Notes: a model not told the origin generated them from the sequence alone. Shown: positions 43,770 through 55,562, numbered from the stretch's first letter. The stretch: DNA of 64,000 nucleotides from Macrotis lagotis (GCF_037893015.1 NC_133658.1:255931356-255995355); one strand, 5' to 3'. Numbers and translations: made by a program.

Positions 43770-44235
43770 CTAAGAATTCACATTTATGTAGTCTGTAGTT
43801 TACTGTCTGGATTTGAGTTTGGTAACGTCATTGTTATTAGCAGCCCTATTTCACAGCTGAAACCAAGGCTCATAGAGCTGTAAATATATTCCTTATGGTC
43901 ATAGGAGCAACTAGGTGGTAGAGAGGATACAGCACCAGGTATGGAGTCAAAAAGATTAATCTTTCTGAGTTAAAATCCAGTATTGGATACTTATTAGCTA
44001 TGTAACCCTGGGCAAGTCATTCAACCCAGTTTCCTCTCTGCAAAATGAACTGGAGAAGGAAATGGCAAACCACTCCAATATTTTTGCCAGGACCCTAAAT
44101 GGGGTCACAAAATGTTGGACCTGACCAAAAAGACTGAGCAACTACAAGTGGTCACATAATTAAATAAATGTCAAAGCAAATATTTGAAGTGAGGCTTTCT
44201 GACTCCAAGTCAGGTGTTTGAGTCCATCATATACA
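43770..44235 (-). mobile_element. MIR-type SINE, antisense, split by a MAR1
   Basis: 'gccctatttcacagctgaaa' left of the insert. Right of it, 'gaagtgaggctttctgactc' with 'caagtcaggtgtttgag'. Confidence 0.7.
43905..44148 (+). mobile_element. MAR1-type SINE
   Basis: 'gagcaactaggtggtagaga', 'accctgggcaagtcattcaa', 'ctggagaaggaaatggcaaa' and 'taaatggggtcacaaaatgt', ending 'gactgagcaactacaa'. Confidence 0.9.
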
Positions 44236-44239
44236 ACTC

Positions 44240-44380
44240 AGGTCAACAAGAACTCATTAAGCACCTACTATATGTGCCAGGCAATGGATTAAGCACTAGA
44301 GAGATAAAAAAAGGCAAAAAAAAATCCAGCCCTCCTTCTCAAGTGTTCATTCTCAAAGAGCTTGTAGTCTGATGCATATT
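44240..44380 (-). mobile_element. L2 LINE 3' end, antisense
   Basis: 'gcacctactatatgtgccag' followed by 'attctcaaagagcttgtagt'. Confidence 0.8.
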
Positions 44381-44900
44381 CTTCATTGCCTCCCCAGTGG
44401 GATTCCCCTCTATGGGAGAAGAGAGCTGAATTTAAGTTTGAGGCTGGGTCATGGAAATATTCACCAGAAATAAAATCCACAGAGCATAGTGAATGGCCAC
44501 AGAAGGAGCAAAGGGGGGGCGGGGAAGAAGCAGGCCCTTAGAAGCCAGAACAACAAAGGATGGTGACTTTGCCTATAAGCCCTGCTTTATAGCTCACTGT
44601 AAACCTGTTCATCAAAAGCCTCTGCCAGATGACCTGCAATAATGAATGGATGAAGGGAGAGACATTATAGAGCATCTGTACCTGATGTGGCTATAGATCA
44701 CTAGAAGGACATTACTATAAAGAAGTAGAAGCCTTACTGACTTCCCCACTTCCATGCCTGCAGGATCTCTTTCCCAGTTTCCTGTTCCCATTCATTCATT
44801 CATGTCCTCAACTATTTGTTGAAGGTCAATTCACTAAGATGATTTTAGGAACTTTACCTTAGGCATATGGGAAATGCAAACAAGTTTGTGGAATAAAACT
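44381..44900. other. Unique sequence
   Basis: No repeat except a G-rich word near 44514. 44560-44720 is high-complexity and could be conserved, but this is not testable here. Confidence 0.35.
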
Positions 44901-44904
44901 GTAG

Positions 44905-45060
44905 AGTCCTATGGAGATGGAAGGGAATGTTAAAAATCATCTCATGTAAACTTTTCCTTTTACATATTAGAAACTGAGGTCCAAAGACAAGTAAATTATC
45001 TCAGTTCACTCAGATATGAACCCAGGTCCTCTGTTGCCAAATTTAGTTCTTTTTGCCCTT
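44905..45060 (-). mobile_element. MIR3-type SINE, antisense
   Basis: 'aaaatcatctcatgtaaact' and 'catattagaaactgaggtcc'. Confidence 0.65.
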
Positions 45061-45114
45061 ACTATATTTCACTATGTAAAAGAAAATTATGAATTCATCC
45101 AGTATCATCCCTTC

Positions 45115-45565
45115 CCCCTTCATTCTAGGTGCCATCTTTGATGCCTTACTCTCTTTCCCCTTGATGACCCTGTATCCAAGGCCTGCCAAGTTCACTTTGT
45201 AACATCTCCAGTATATCCCTTTCTCTTCTTAGACACTTCTACCATTCTCTTATATAGACCCTCCTCACTTTGTGCAATAGCCTGCTTGTGGTATGCCTGT
45301 TTCACATCTCTTCCTACTCCCATCCATCCTCCATTCAACCCCCAAAGTGATCCTATTCTCTACAGGAAGTTTTCCCCATCATCTTCATTCTAGCATCTTC
45401 CTTCTTTATTATTTCCTATTTATCCCCTACATATTTGTTGTTTCTTTCCATTAAACTGTGAACTTCTTGAAGGCAAGGGCTGACTTTTGCCTCCTTTCAT
45501 ATTCCCAAAGCTCAGCACAATGTGAGTATAGTGGGCACATGATAAATATTTTTGACTGTACTAAA
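45115..45565 (+). mobile_element. L2 LINE, internally deleted
   Basis: 'gtaacatctccagtatatcc', 'ttgtgcaatagcctgcttgt', 'ctacaggaagttttccccat', 'gtgaacttcttgaaggcaag' and 'aagctcagcacaatgtgagt'. Late ORF2 and 3' end in order. Confidence 0.8.
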
Positions 45566-45589
45566 ATCTAAAGTCCTCTCATGACATGA

Positions 45590-45725
45590 AATCCAAATAT
45601 CTCATTTTAAAAATGAGGAAAGCAAAACAGACAACTTAATCAAGGTCCCCCAAAATGACTGTACTAGAATCAGATCTGTAGTCTTCTGGTTTCAGGTCCA
45701 TTTGTGCCTTTTTTACTTCTTGAAA
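45590..45725 (-). mobile_element. MIR3-type SINE, antisense
   Basis: 'ctcattttaaaaatgaggaa' and 'ttaatcaaggtcccccaaaa'. Confidence 0.6.
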
Positions 45726-46225
45726 TTCCCCCCTTGTTTTCTGGTTAGGAAAAGATGATCAATAATAATCAACTCCAGGGAATAAATCATAAGCCAGAAC
45801 CTTAAGGCTAGAGTTCCTCACCCCCCAAAGTTAATCACCACAAATGAGAAATAAGACAGTATACAAATATATTCAAAACAAGGCAACATATGCTAAATGC
45901 CATATGAGGGCTCAAAAAATAGGTGCTCATTCAACAAATATTAAAATTTTTGCTATTATTAACATTACTAATTATATTTGATATTATTAAGTTGTTTATT
46001 ATTTGTTTAAGATACTCAGTTGGGTCTTGACACATATCCTAATCTCATTTCAATTAGGGATTAGGAGGAGAGGGATAGGACAAGAAAAAATTAACTATGA
46101 AACAAGATAATATGATTTAAGTATAAAGGAGAGATCTAGGTAAAATGCTATAACATCTGGGAAGTGGGAGAACATTCCTGGCTGAAGAATCACAGTTCAA
46201 TTCTGTTTAGTTTGTTGTGTCTATA
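45726..46225. other. Poorly resolved old repeats
   Basis: 45905-45950 recalls an L2 end, and 46140-46200 an antisense L2. Neither is clear. No gene. Confidence 0.3.
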
Positions 46226-46229
46226 TCTA

Positions 46230-46335
46230 CAAAATACTACTCTAGATACTTTAGATACAGTGACAAAAAGGGGGGGGGTTGAAGTCCTGGTCAATGAGGA
46301 ATTTATATTCTATTGAAAGGAAGAGTGCCTTTCAC
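46230..46335 (-). mobile_element. L2 LINE 3' end, antisense, with G-run
   Basis: 'tagatactttagatacagtg', then G9, then 'gaatttatattctattgaaa'. Confidence 0.55.
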
Positions 46336-46339
46336 ACAA

Positions 46340-46545
46340 CCATCCAGAATATGCCCAAGGCCCAGCAATGACCCTTTAAAACTACCATTCAAAAATCTCG
46401 GGGTAGCTCCATATTACCCCCACCCAGGATAAAATGCAAACTCCTCTGTTTGGCATTTAAGGTACTTCACCTTTTCTAGATTTATTTCACTTTGAACTTC
46501 TTACTTTATTCTAAATCAACTTAATTACTAGGGTGTTCCCAGAAC
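46340..46545 (+). mobile_element. L2 LINE fragment
   Basis: 'ccaggataaaatgcaaactc' followed by 'ctctgtttggcatttaaggt' is a highly characteristic L2 ORF2 C-terminal block. Confidence 0.8.
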
Positions 46546-46549
46546 TCCC

Positions 46550-46720
46550 CATCTCACAGAATCACAGAATTTGACAAAAGGGATCTCAATGGCCATCTAG
46601 ACCCATTCACATATGAAAGAAATTCCAACTATAACATATCTGATCAACGGTTCAACCTCCATTCCTATAGGTTGGAAATGAACCTTTCTCCCTATCACCA
46701 CTTCTTAGATTCTTTTCCTC
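46550..46720 (-). mobile_element. CR1/L3-type LINE 3' end, antisense
   Basis: 'agaatcacagaatttgacaa', 'aagggatctcaatggccatc' and 'tctgatcaacggttcaacct'. Confidence 0.6.
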
Positions 46721-46724
46721 TTCT

Positions 46725-46890
46725 TAGCTCAGCTTATGTACCATCCTTCCCAGTTGACCTCTTATCCCTTAAGCTCTGTTGGTTGTACCCAAGTATGTAT
46801 ACTTCTTGAGAAAAGTAGAGACTATATATTTTGTCTTTGTATTCACAGGGTGGAGATCTTAATAGTTGATAAAATAATTGTTGAATTAAA
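46725..46890 (+). mobile_element. L2 LINE 3' end (diverged)
   Basis: 'tacttcttgagaaaagtaga' and 'gataaaataattgttgaatt'. Confidence 0.45.
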
Positions 46891-47455
46891 TTCTAAAAAT
46901 TACTATTTGGAGACTTTGAGAACTGATTTGGGGGAATATTACATGATGGGGAGAGCATTGTCCTTGTATCGAAACTGGTAGGTAAAGATACAGTTTTGGA
47001 GTTTGGAGAAGTATAATATCTCTTTTCTTATACAATTTATTCCTTCCACATCATGACTTTTTGCCATCATAGTTTCTATAAAGTATAGGTCGGTATGAGG
47101 AATCAAATAGGAGTTTGGGGGAGTTTTGTGGGGAGTTTTAGGAAGCTGTACATGACATTCAAAGAACATCAGACAATAAAGTAAAAGTTTAGAAACTCAG
47201 GAATTCATAAAATATATGTATAATATTGGATAAATATCAATACGTATTTTGCAATAATATTCCTTAACATCAAATAAAAGAAAAAGAAAAAATCAGACTT
47301 CTTTTCTAGTATGAAAAGAGGGTCAAAATTTTTTATGTGAATTTTCCACATAGTAGGAGCCTCTAACCTCCATGACATGGCATGGATAACTGTATTATCA
47401 TTTTAAAAAAACTAGAAGTATTCTTTCCTTCCTCAAAGTGCTAAGAACTTTTCAC
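46891..47455. other. Unique sequence
   Basis: No feature recognised. Confidence 0.4.
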
Positions 47456-47459
47456 TCCT

Positions 47460-47640
47460 TTATCCCTATTACAATCTACATTGTATAATATATATATCTG
47501 TGTACATATAGATTCATAGAAATCTCTGACTATCAGTTCCTTGAGGACAAGGATTAAGATACTTTTGTTCTTTGTTTCCCCAGGCCCAGGATGGGGCACT
47601 GCTTTCAGTCAGTGTTTAATTTTTTAGTGTGAATTAAACT
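47460..47640 (+). mobile_element. L2 LINE 3' end
   Basis: 'atcagttccttgaggacaag' and 'ccaggcccaggatggggcac'. Confidence 0.6.
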
Positions 47641-48465
47641 GAATGTGGCAATACCAGGCAGATCCTCTGCTTAATTCTTCAGTGACCAGAATGTCACCTT
47701 CATGGGTATTACTGCAGTCAGTTTTGATATAACATAAGTTGACCACAGGCAAAGACAACTTGGGATCCTCCTCCCCTCTTTGGAGAGATTTTTGATGCTG
47801 AACATTGATTCTTGATTCTTATTTCCAAAGGACATCATAGAATCCCAGCTTTAGTAAGTGTTTCATAAAGGATTATCACTATAATATTATTTGATGTCAC
47901 TTGATAAAACAACAGGTTTCAACAAGTAACATTTCAATTAAAATCAAATTAAATATTTTGTTCCTTTGCTAGGATGGTATTTCAGTTAAGATTTCCCTGT
48001 GTTGTTTATTCAACAAATGTGTTTAGAATGTGTAAACTTGAGTGATCCATTTATCTTTTCTTGACACTTTAGGAAAAACCTACATGGCTCAGTAAATGAC
48101 ACAGTTTACTACAAATGGCAATGTTAGAATTTGAAATCATTAAAGTATTTAGCATATCACTTTCCAGTCACTATGGTCTAACTTAGAGCCCACATATTGC
48201 AAAGGATTTTAACCTATTAGAGGACACGTGTATAATTTCAAAAAACAAATTTCATGTCTCAATCATCATGAAATCTCTTCTACAAATAACAGAAAAAGTT
48301 TCTATTAAAATTCAATTTTCCTTTTTGAGTCGCTGAGGTACATTTGATTTGAATAGGACACAAACTGATCCCAGTTTCCCATCTCTGCTGTATTTAAGCT
48401 GTAACTAAGACAGGAGTATGGTTTCCAGACTTAGATGGAGACCCCTTGGTTCACTGGAGTATGTA
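47641..48465. other. Unique 0.8 kb
   Basis: No repeat recognised, which is unusual for this part of the window. No coding sign. Confidence 0.4.
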
Positions 48466-48469
48466 GTTG

Positions 48470-48692
48470 ATGGCCCTTTGTTCTAGAAGAGGACCATGAC
48501 ATCAGAAAGGTGATGCCATGACATGCAAGTGAATTGGATTTAAGAGAAGATGGATTGTGCACTGTTGCCAGCCTCACTTTCTCCTTTGGAGCCATCTAGG
48601 TCCAGTGACCTGGATCAGGGAGACTGGAGATGGTCCTGGAGGTGGAGAAAGACCTCAGCCTTTTAAGCTGAGGTCTTTAACAGGTCTCCATT
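48470..48692 (+). repeat. Dispersed family A, copy 4
   Basis: 'gaagaggaccatgacatcag', 'aggtgatgccatgacatgca', 'gtgaattggatttaagagaa', 'ccagcctcactttctccttt' and 'ttaagctgaggtctttaaca'. The best preserved copy of the family. Confidence 0.75.
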
Positions 48693-48769
48693 GGAGTATG
48701 AGAGTGGAGAAGATCACTGATGCTTGATAATCTGCTCCCACTACTTCCAGCAGAGGTTGCTATCATGTT

Positions 48770-49110
48770 TACTTCTAGGTCTCCAGTGTACAGAATGGTG
48801 TCTTGCATAGTAAGTACTTAATAAAAGTCTTTCAAACCATATAATATTCTTTTTATGTTTTTTTTTATCTTTTATACTGAGCTCCAAAAGGTCAGAGACA
48901 GCAACACTTTATTAAGTACACAACACACACACACACATTTCTATATATAAATTCATATATTTATATCTATATCTATAGATATGAACACTTTTATATCTTG
49001 ACCAAGATATAAGCAACTACTGTATGTATTGGTAGACCAAGTGCTATACATACAGCAGTGGCTTAATAAGTGTTTACTGAATGAATTAATAAATAAATTA
49101 ATGAATCCTA
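48770..49110 (+). mobile_element. L2 LINE 3' ends around a (CA)n
   Basis: 'gtcttgcatagtaagtactt' (48801); 'gagctccaaaaggtcagaga' (48880); a (CA)n at 48919-48937; and 'cagtggcttaataagtgttt' with 'actgaatgaattaataaata' (49055-49100). Several overlapping L2 termini. Confidence 0.6.
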
Positions 49111-49595
49111 TGATTTTTTTTTTGCTCTTTAAAAGCAAAAAAAACATAGAATACACTGAGAGCCTATAGTTAGGGAGAGAAATTAGCCATCTCTCTCATA
49201 GTAGTTGGCTTTCTCTAACTTCTCCATCTTTATCCCAATTATCGAAGTTCAAAAGTTAAGGAATTAGTTTTTACTTCTCTATCTTCTGTATCCTTCTTCA
49301 TCTTTCCTATCCTCCCTCCCTTCCAGCCTTTCATGAACTCACTCTACAACTATAAATTAGCTTCCCAGGATGTCTTCAAAAATCTTCCTCCCCTTCCCCA
49401 AGTTATTCTGACTTAAGTATTCTGAACCTCCTTATCAAAGATTTTCTATAGTTTCCTAGTAGCATTTACTTTAAAATTATTCAACTCAACCTATCCAACC
49501 TAATTTCTTTTCTATGCACTTTAATCCAAAAGAAGAGCTCCAATTTACTTCAACTCAACAAATATATAGCAACAGTTTATAGGATATAGTAAAGA
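49111..49595. other. Pyrimidine-rich, possibly a very diverged L2
   Basis: 49240-49500 has the C/T-rich texture of sense L2 ORF2 but too few diagnostic words to be sure. Confidence 0.3.
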
Positions 49596-49599
49596 TTTC

Positions 49600-49715
49600 A
49601 CCTTGTATCTCAACTCTAATACTTATTAGATACATGACTTTTGGCAAATCACTTAACCTTTATGAGCATTCCTCATCTACAAAATAGGAAATATTAATAT
49701 TAGCATAGATAACAT
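49600..49715 (+). mobile_element. MIR SINE
   Basis: 'tttggcaaatcacttaacct' and 'tcctcatctacaaaatagga'. Confidence 0.75.
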
Positions 49716-49719
49716 AGGA

Positions 49720-49995
49720 TTTAGACCTGTAAGCAGTGTAAGTTGGTAAAAGTTTACCAACCAGCTGGGCAAAGGACAGTGGGGGGGGGTAGGAGGGAGA
49801 ATGGGGGATTTATGCAGTGCATGATTTTAAATTTAATCTGAATTATTAACATTTTCTCCATCATTTTCTTAAAACCAGACAATCAACAGACAATAAATCA
49901 ATCCCTGATTTGAAGTATTTGTCTTACTTAGGAGTTAGAAAAATTCTCACACTGAAAATTTTTAAATGCCTTTCAGCAACTACATTCCTCTGACT
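49720..49995 (-). repeat. Dispersed family B, copy 3
   Basis: 'ttaacattttctccatcatt', 'accagacaatcaacagacaa' and 'taaatcaatccctgatttga' are the complement of family B. The element end carries a perfect 8-bp inverted repeat, 'ttggtaaa-ag-tttaccaa' (49743-49760), and a G10 run. Confidence 0.7.
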
Positions 49996-50017
49996 GGAAG
50001 TGATTTTAAAAATCACC

Positions 50018-50260
50018 TAGCTGTTCTCAAAGTTTGGGGTCTTGGGGCCCCTTTACACTCTTGTTGGGCACCCCCAAAAGCTGCATATCTCTCAACATTT
50101 ATTAATTAATTAATAATTAATTAATTATTCTATTAGAAATTAAAATACTTCAGTGTTATGATGAAAAGAATTTTGATCTCCACCACTTCCTGAAAGGCTA
50201 ACTTAGACCTTCAAGAGTCTCGGTATCATACTGTATCTGAGTGTTGAGACCAACAGCTAG
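50018..50260. mobile_element. hAT-Charlie-like DNA transposon remnant
   Basis: Inverted ends: 'ctagctgttctcaaagtttg' at the left and, read as complement from the right, 'ctagctgttggtctcaacac'. The interior contains 'ggggcccctttacactctt' and 'tattagaaattaaaatactt'. Non-autonomous; an AT-rich 'attaatta' run lies at 50100-50130. Confidence 0.65.
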
Positions 50261-50354
50261 ATATTGCAGATAATATGACCTTTAAGAATGTAGGATCCCT
50301 TGAAAACTCCCACTATGTGGAACATTTAAATGGCATCAAACAAAAATAAAAGGA

Positions 50355-50565
50355 GATAGTAGAGTATAATGGAAAGGCTGGTAAATGTGGAGTTAGATCC
50401 ATGAAAACAGGGTTCTTATTCTGGCTCTGACACTTAGCTAGTTGATCATGGGCAAGTCAATTTAATCTTTCTTGTCATTCAATTCCCTCATATGTACAAT
50501 GAGAATAATAACAGTTCTCTGATAAGAGTTATTGTGAGGAAAGTATTTTGTAAACCTCCCATTTC
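50355..50565 (+). mobile_element. MIR SINE, near full length
   Basis: 'tattctggctctgacactta', 'atgggcaagtcaatttaatc' and 'gagttattgtgaggaaagta'. Confidence 0.85.
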
Positions 50566-50739
50566 TATTTATATAAATATGAGTTACCACTCTTATAGTA
50601 ACTGGCCACTTTGGCAAAAATCACTCTTGGATTCTGGAAACTATGCATAGACAAATGAGATGTAGGCTCTGCTTTTGCAGACTCATAATCCATGACAAAT
50701 GCACAAATAACAACAACAAAGAAAACAATAAAAGAATTA

Positions 50740-51110
50740 AAAATGACCATCTTGCCTTGAACACATTATCTTCATTCCTGTATTATATCTACTGTGTAGC
50801 ATTCTCTCAATCTTCCTCACCTCCCTTGATTGTATTCTACCTGTCAAGGCCCTGGTCAAGCCCCAATTCTCCCTAGAAGATTCCTAATCCTCATTTGATT
50901 TCCTTCTCTTCTGAACTCCTACTCAATTCACCCTTATTTAGTTTCCATGACACTACTCTTTCTTGTTTCTCCTCCTAAATCTCTGACCTGTCCTTCTTGG
51001 TCTCCTTTGTAAGATTTGTCTTCTACACTCTTAAAGTAGGTGTTCCAAAGTTCTATCTTGGATTTGCTTCTCTCTACATATCCTTTCTCTAGGAGATCTG
51101 ATCATCTTGT
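50740..51110 (+). mobile_element. L2 LINE fragments
   Basis: 'ctgtcaaggccctggtcaag' (3' region), then 'ccatgacactactctttctt' and 'gtaggtgttccaaagttcta' (earlier ORF2). The order again places a more upstream part after a 3' part. Confidence 0.6.
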
Positions 51111-51244
51111 AAAAGTTTAAGTATTATTTCTATTTAAGGGAATAGGAACTAGATCTGTGATTTCATTGGCAGAGGGAGTTACTGGGTAATAAAACAGCCT
51201 CTACAAATACAAGTTGGCACCTTCTCTGTAATTTATAAAGTATT

Positions 51245-51380
51245 GCCTAGGTCATTAAAAGGTTAAATGAATGATCTAAGGTCAAATCACTAATATTTGT
51301 CAAAAGAGGGACTTAACCCAGATCTTCTAGGCTTTGAGTCTAGTTCTATATCTAATATGTCATAATGCATCTCTAAATAG
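51245..51380 (-). mobile_element. MIR-type SINE, antisense
   Basis: 'gaatgatctaaggtcaaatc' and 'gggacttaacccagatcttc'. Confidence 0.6.
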
Positions 51381-51384
51381 ATTA

Positions 51385-51920
51385 AACCAAAATCCAAATA
51401 TCTAGCCCTAATCTCTCTCTTGAATTCTTGTCCTGTATCATCCATTGCTACTAAATATCTCCTCCTGTGTGTTCTAAAAGTTGTGTCCAAAATAGATCTC
51501 ATTAGCTTTCTCGCTCAACCTGTCCCTCCTCCAAATTTCCCTGTTTCTATTGAGGACATCATTATCCTCTCTCAGTTCATGAGTTCAGAGTTCCACAGGC
51601 TCATAAACTCAGGGATGTCTCTGATTCTTCCCTTTCCTTCACCCTCTATTTCCAAACACTTGTCAACTCTTGTCAGTTATACCTACACACTTTTTCTCAT
51701 ATTCATCCCTGTCTCCTAAGTCAGGGAAAAATCATCATATATAACCAGTACTACTAATACAGCCTCTTAATTACTTTCTCTGTTTCCAATTTCTCCTGTT
51801 TCCAATTTCTCCTCTTTCCAACCCATCCTTCACAAAAATGCCAGAATGATTTTTATAAAGTACAGATCTGACTGTCACACAAAAAAAAATTCTACTCAAT
51901 GCTTGTCCATTTCTGCTGCA
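51385..51920 (+). mobile_element. L2 LINE, late ORF2
   Basis: 'cctctctcagttcatgagtt', 'ccacaggctcataaactcag', 'cttgtcaactcttgtcagtt' and 'gccagaatgatttttataaa'. A 99-codon frame (51420-51719) is the least interrupted L2 ORF2 C-terminal piece in the window. An 18-bp word is tandemly duplicated at 51779-51815. Confidence 0.75.
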
Positions 51921-52330
51921 CAACTTGTAAATATCAAATGAAGACCAATAGAGGATAGGACATTTGCCCCACCACTTTTCCACCCCCTAGATTGGTCAGT
52001 GCTTACCACAAAGGATATTGTGGTAATTGATTAATATTTCCCTAATAAAGATAATCTATGAAGGCAAATTAGATTGCAAAATGAGTAAACTGCAATATTC
52101 AAAATGACTAATCAAGTGTTCCCATGGTCTCTAGAAAATACAATAATTAATTTCCATTGTGGCCTAGGGAACAATGTCAACAAGTGGCTTAAGTGATGCT
52201 TTACCTTCCATTTCCCACTGATCCAAAGAGGCTATGCAGGAATTCTCACTTGAAGATCATCTAAGTTCATATTAAGAAACCATAAATAAATTTATATGAA
52301 CAGTATCCTTTTTAAACCACCTGCATAAAA
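51921..52330. other. Unique sequence
   Basis: No feature recognised. Confidence 0.4.
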
Positions 52331-52334
52331 CATT

Positions 52335-52570
52335 TCACAAAATCATACAATATTTGAGTTGTGAGGGACCACAGTAGATGCATGATTTTATCTATACATG
52401 ATCAAGAATCTCCATTAGACTATACTTTTAAAATGGCCATCTCCCAAGACAGTACATTTCAACTTTTAAATAGCTTTAATTTTTAGGAAGCTCTTCTTTG
52501 CCTCAATCTTAAATTTATCACTTTTCAACATCCTGTTCTTACCAGTTTGTTTTATTCTTTGTACATTTCT
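52335..52570 (-). mobile_element. CR1/L3-type LINE 3' region, antisense
   Basis: 'gtgagggaccacagtagatg', 'ggccatctcccaagacagta' and 'ttttaggaagctcttctttg'. Confidence 0.65.
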
Positions 52571-53155
52571 GTGAAAGGCACTATTATTATTTTAAGTTTG
52601 GTACTACATTATTTCATCAAGTGGTTGATAAAAATGGGAAATGGATGGAAAAGAGGACAGTGACATAGTCTGTTGAATTTGTGATTTATCACTATGTTGA
52701 TCAGAATTATAGAATCTTTCAAAGTTGTTTGTCTCAATTACCCAGTCTTTATATAAACTGATCTAGTTCTATTCATTCTTCTCTCCATCTGTTCTTAAAT
52801 GTCTTCTGGTTTCCTCATAGATTGTCAATCTCATCATTTCTTTTGCTACAATAATATGCTATTATATGTAAATGACACAATTTGTTTAGTGACAGAAACA
52901 TAGAATATAATAATTCTACACAGAAGTTTAACTAATGTAAATTAATTGCCACAAGGAGACCAAAAGAGCCTATAAAGTACTTCTGTCAACAAACACAATT
53001 CACATTCCAAGTGGAAAGAGAGGCCAATAGCAACACTAGTTTATAATATAAGCTCGTTTTAAATATCTTATGGAACAGGATAATCAAATATCATTTGCAA
53101 CATCGCCTCATAAAGCAGAGAGCAATAGCATAGGATAAAGACTTTTCATTGAAAC
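52571..53155. other. Unique AT-rich sequence
   Basis: No feature recognised. Confidence 0.4.
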
Positions 53156-53159
53156 AAGT

Positions 53160-53535
53160 AGAATAGCCAATAGAGTAGTAGTTATGGAAGCAAGAAGGCC
53201 TAAGTTTGCATCCTGTCTCAGATACCTCCTAGTTGCATGAACCTATATAGCTTCTGCATTCCTAAAATATTGATAATATCTTCCTTATGAGATCGTTATG
53301 AAGATTAAATAAGATAAATTTAAAATGCTTTGAAAATCCTTTTGTTTTTGTTTTGTCTTTTATTTTTTATTCTTGCAAGACAATGAGGTTAAGTGACTTG
53401 TCCAAGGACACACAGTTAAGTAATTATTAAGCATCTGGGACAGATTTGAACTCACATCCTCTTGACTCCAGGGTCAGTGCTCTATTCACTGCATCACCTA
53501 GCTACCCCTGAAAACCTTAAAGTGCTATGTAAATA
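53160..53535 (+). mobile_element. MIR SINE, split by a SINE
   Basis: 'gcctaagtttgcatcctgtc' and 'gatcgttatgaagattaaat', resuming at 53509 'tgaaaaccttaaagtgctat'. Confidence 0.75.
53342..53508 (-). mobile_element. WSINE1/SINE1_MD-type SINE
   Basis: 'tcttgcaagacaatgaggtt', 'agtaattattaagcatctgg' and 'gcatcacctagctacccc'. Flanks 'tgaaaatcctt' (53331-53341) and 'tgaaaacctt' (53509-53518) are an aged duplication. Confidence 0.9.
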
Positions 53536-54445
53536 TAAGATATTTAAGGATAGTTTAGTGACTAAGCAAAATCATTCCAATGGCATTTATGTATGAAATT
53601 GGGAGGTGGACAACAATCAGAGGAAAAATAGAAAAGATTTAATAGGCTATTGATGCCAAACTTTGCTCATCATCATGGAGAGAACCACCAGACTTTGATG
53701 ATACTGCCAAATGTGTTCATAAATGATCTTAAAGAAAATTAAATTGAAAAAGTATCTATATTAGATCAAATTAACATTGGGGAGATCTTTGTGGAGGCAA
53801 CACAATAGTAAAGTTGTTAAGGGATCAGAGATATCTGAAGGAAGGGAAGATATCAATGAAATATATATACATATATATATGTATATATGTATTTATTAAG
53901 AGAGCTTCATGTATGCATATATATGATATGTATACATACATGTACATTTATGTACATGTAGATTTATGTTTTATGCTTTAGAGATTCAAAGGATCACTCA
54001 TTACCTTTGACATTAAACAAAGTCCTAAACAGGAGTTAAGAAATCTCTAAGGCATGCTAGATCTTTGAATTATGGAAGACCACATTCTTAGGAAAATCCC
54101 AATTAGGGGTGGCTAGAAAATCAAAGAGATATAATAATCAGGTTGGAGCTGTAGTGTAAAAGCAATATGGAAGGTAGTATAAAAGAAAACATTGGTGATA
54201 CAGAATCCAGAAGAAGGGATGAGCAGATCACAGGAAATAAGGAACAAACAAGCCCGGTGCAATACTGGCATCTACAACATATTAGAAGAATCAGAGAAAA
54301 GCTTCCACGGGACCAACTGAGTCCTCCTTGAAGTATGTAGAGAAAGACATATACTTGAGTCAGGTGAAAACTCATGAATGGGTTGTTATCTGCACTAGGA
54401 GAGGCTGAGGTAGTGTCCCTGAAGTATGTGACAGCAAAAAGGAAA
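53536..54445. other. Unique sequence with an AT-rich alternating tract
   Basis: 53861-53963 is a TATA/TGCATA/TGTACA tract containing a perfect palindrome of 9-base arms ('acatgtaca', 'ttta', 'tgtacatgt'). The rest shows no repeat or gene. Confidence 0.45.
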
Positions 54446-54449
54446 GAAA

Positions 54450-54663
54450 CAAGAATTTAAAAATACTATTTCATTTGATCCTCACAACAACCTTGAGGGG
54501 TTATCATAATCTCCACTTTACAATTGAGGAAACCAAGACAAATATAAGTTAACTGACTTATCCAGGATCACAAACTTAATAAATATCTGAGGTTGGATTT
54601 GAACTCAGGTCTTCCTGACCTCAGACCCAGCATTCTTTCCATTGCATCAATCAACTAGCTGCC
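54450..54663 (-). mobile_element. MIR-type SINE, antisense
   Basis: 'tttcatttgatcctcacaac', 'acaattgaggaaaccaagac' and 'gatttgaactcaggtcttcc'. Confidence 0.85.
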
Positions 54664-55145
54664 AAAACAAAACAAAAATTACTCTATATGAAACACACAG
54701 AGGATGGGTATTAATAACATAACCTTCATCCAAGGTTCTTATAGCATGGGTGTGCTATGATAAAGCAGGTCTTAAAATTTCTAACTGATCTGCAGCAAGA
54801 TCAGGTACTGACCTGGGCATGTTATGTGATCAATCTTCCTGTGCTTTTCAGCTTGGGGTGTATTGGAGTTGATATAAAGGTGAATAGAGCAATGAAAGGC
54901 TTTGAATAAAATGATACAATATGAAATATGAATAGAAAATATTGTACTAAATTAGAACAGAAATTAAAACAGAAACAGAGAAGAGGACAAGTGTTGTCCC
55001 TATGAATTGTCATTTAAGAATAGTCTACTGGCTCCTTCCAGTTCTTCCATCCCTTTTCTGCTTCTCCAAATTTTTTCTAATGTAACAGAGAACTGGCCAA
55101 TAGGTACCAGGTCTATATTTGAATATTTTCATTAATATTTTTTAA
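54664..55145. other. Unique sequence
   Basis: No feature recognised. Confidence 0.4.
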
Positions 55146-55147
55146 TT

Positions 55148-55289
55148 CCTTCAATAAATCAACATTTATTAAGTGCCTACTTTATGGGGAGACAAAAAAA
55201 AATACAAAAGACAGTCCCTGTCCTCAAAGAGCTTACAATGTACTGGGGGAGACAAAATTCAAAGAAATACATACAAAGCAAGAAATTTT

Positions 55290-55348
<59 letters not shown>

Positions 55349-55560
55349 AGATAAAAAAGGAAATAATAGAATGAAGTAACTGGAATTAAGAGACATTGGG
55401 TAAGACTTCCTATAGAAGGTGAGTGTTTAGCCAATGAAGCCAAGAAGGTCAGTAGTTGGAATGGAAGAAGAACATTCCAGACATAGGAGAAAACTAGAGA
55501 AAATGCCCAGAGCCTAGAGATGATGTGTCTTGTTCTTAGAACAGCCAGAAGGCTTCAAGT
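55148..55560 (-). mobile_element. L2 LINE 3' region, antisense, with (TA)n
   Basis: 'caacatttattaagtgccta', 'cagtccctgtcctcaaagag', 'cttcctatagaaggtgagtg' and 'acagccagaaggcttcaagt'. A (TA)n at 55291-55348 has expanded inside it. One of the better preserved L2s. Confidence 0.9.
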
Positions 55561-55562
55561 TC

